Part shown: positions 20,442 through 20,513 of the stretch, piece by piece
Layout of the letters: every line of letters begins with the position of its first letter
How positions within the stretch are numbered: position 1 is the stretch's first letter
Origin: Deinococcus sp.
GTDB lineage: Bacteria; Deinococcota; Deinococci; Deinococcales; Deinococcaceae
Reading direction: 5' to 3'
DNA length: 20,513 bases
NCBI RefSeq assembly: GCF_025362455.1
Contig: NZ_JANYGJ010000166.1
Span: forward strand, 1 to 20,513
Notes under the pieces: generated by a model
The model's database searches: none
Seen by the model: the letters and a program-made list of their open reading frames with translations, nothing else
Told to the model about the DNA's origin: nothing
Translations under genes and position numbers: made by a program

Positions 20442-20513
20442 ATGTGCTACCAACGGATCACGCTGCCCCTACGGTACAAGATCGAAGCGCTCTATGAGGT
20501 GGGTCACTCCTGC
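20442..20513 (+). CDS. IS30-type transposase, N-terminal 24 codons (cut by window end)
   Basis: The visible residues, MCYQRITLPLRYKIEALYEV then GHSC, match the start of IS30-family transposases (MxYxxLTxxERYxIxxLxxxGHS), which open with a helix-turn-helix binding the element's ends. GGGAGAAACC before the ATG gives a good Shine-Dalgarno. The rest lies beyond the window. The left terminal inverted repeat should be within about 20365-20440, where CTGGTGAATTCCAG is an imperfect palindrome, but I cannot fix its outer base. Confidence 0.8.
   Translation, partial: MCYQRITLPLRYKIEALYEVGHSC

Overview
The window looks like a stretch of a Deinococcus chromosome. This is inferred from gene content and signals, not from a database search. 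The DNA is GC-rich. HU carries a Lys/Ala/Pro-rich N-terminal tail of the kind known in Deinococcus. At least seven genes have a TANNNT -10 box only 6-7 nt before the start codon, the layout of leaderless transcription that is common in Deinococcus.

Layout. (1) 1-8419: two near-identical copies (122 of 124 bases) of a MITE-like repeat in opposite orientation bracket about 8.2 kb. Between them lie a GNAT acetyltransferase, tsaE (minus), a three-gene minus-strand operon of unknown function (roadblock/LC7-domain protein, secreted or membrane helical protein, cytoplasmic helical protein), the tmRNA gene ssrA (minus) with a strong hairpin after it, and dprA (plus). (2) 8421-10259: hupA-like HU gene (minus), a MoeB/ThiF-family E1-like adenylyltransferase (minus), and a divergent HIT-like gene (plus). 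(3) 10289-15532, plus strand: a divergent PlsY-like membrane protein translationally coupled to a 727-aa membrane/TPR-like protein, then a secreted protein with a copper-amine-oxidase N-terminal-like (stalk) domain, then a 101-aa DUF7009-like protein. (4) 15533-20043: a long non-coding leader followed by a complete osmoprotectant ABC importer in the order of E. coli yehZYXW (binding protein, large permease, ATPase, small permease), with hairpins between the first three genes. (5) 20078-20513: a VF530/DUF2132 protein, a 25-codon ORF that may be a gene remnant, and the first 24 codons of an IS30-type transposase cut by the window edge.

Functional themes. dprA (transformation), HU (nucleoid), tmRNA (ribosome rescue) and tsaE (tRNA t6A) are ordinary housekeeping genes. 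The least explained parts are the roadblock operon, the PlsY-like/727-aa pair whose PlsY motifs are degraded, and a window-wide habit of short tandem repeats with a 15-bp unit. These repeats occur in at least seven genes and one intergenic region. One 15-bp unit family (encoding a PGNQ motif) appears in two different genes of the roadblock operon.
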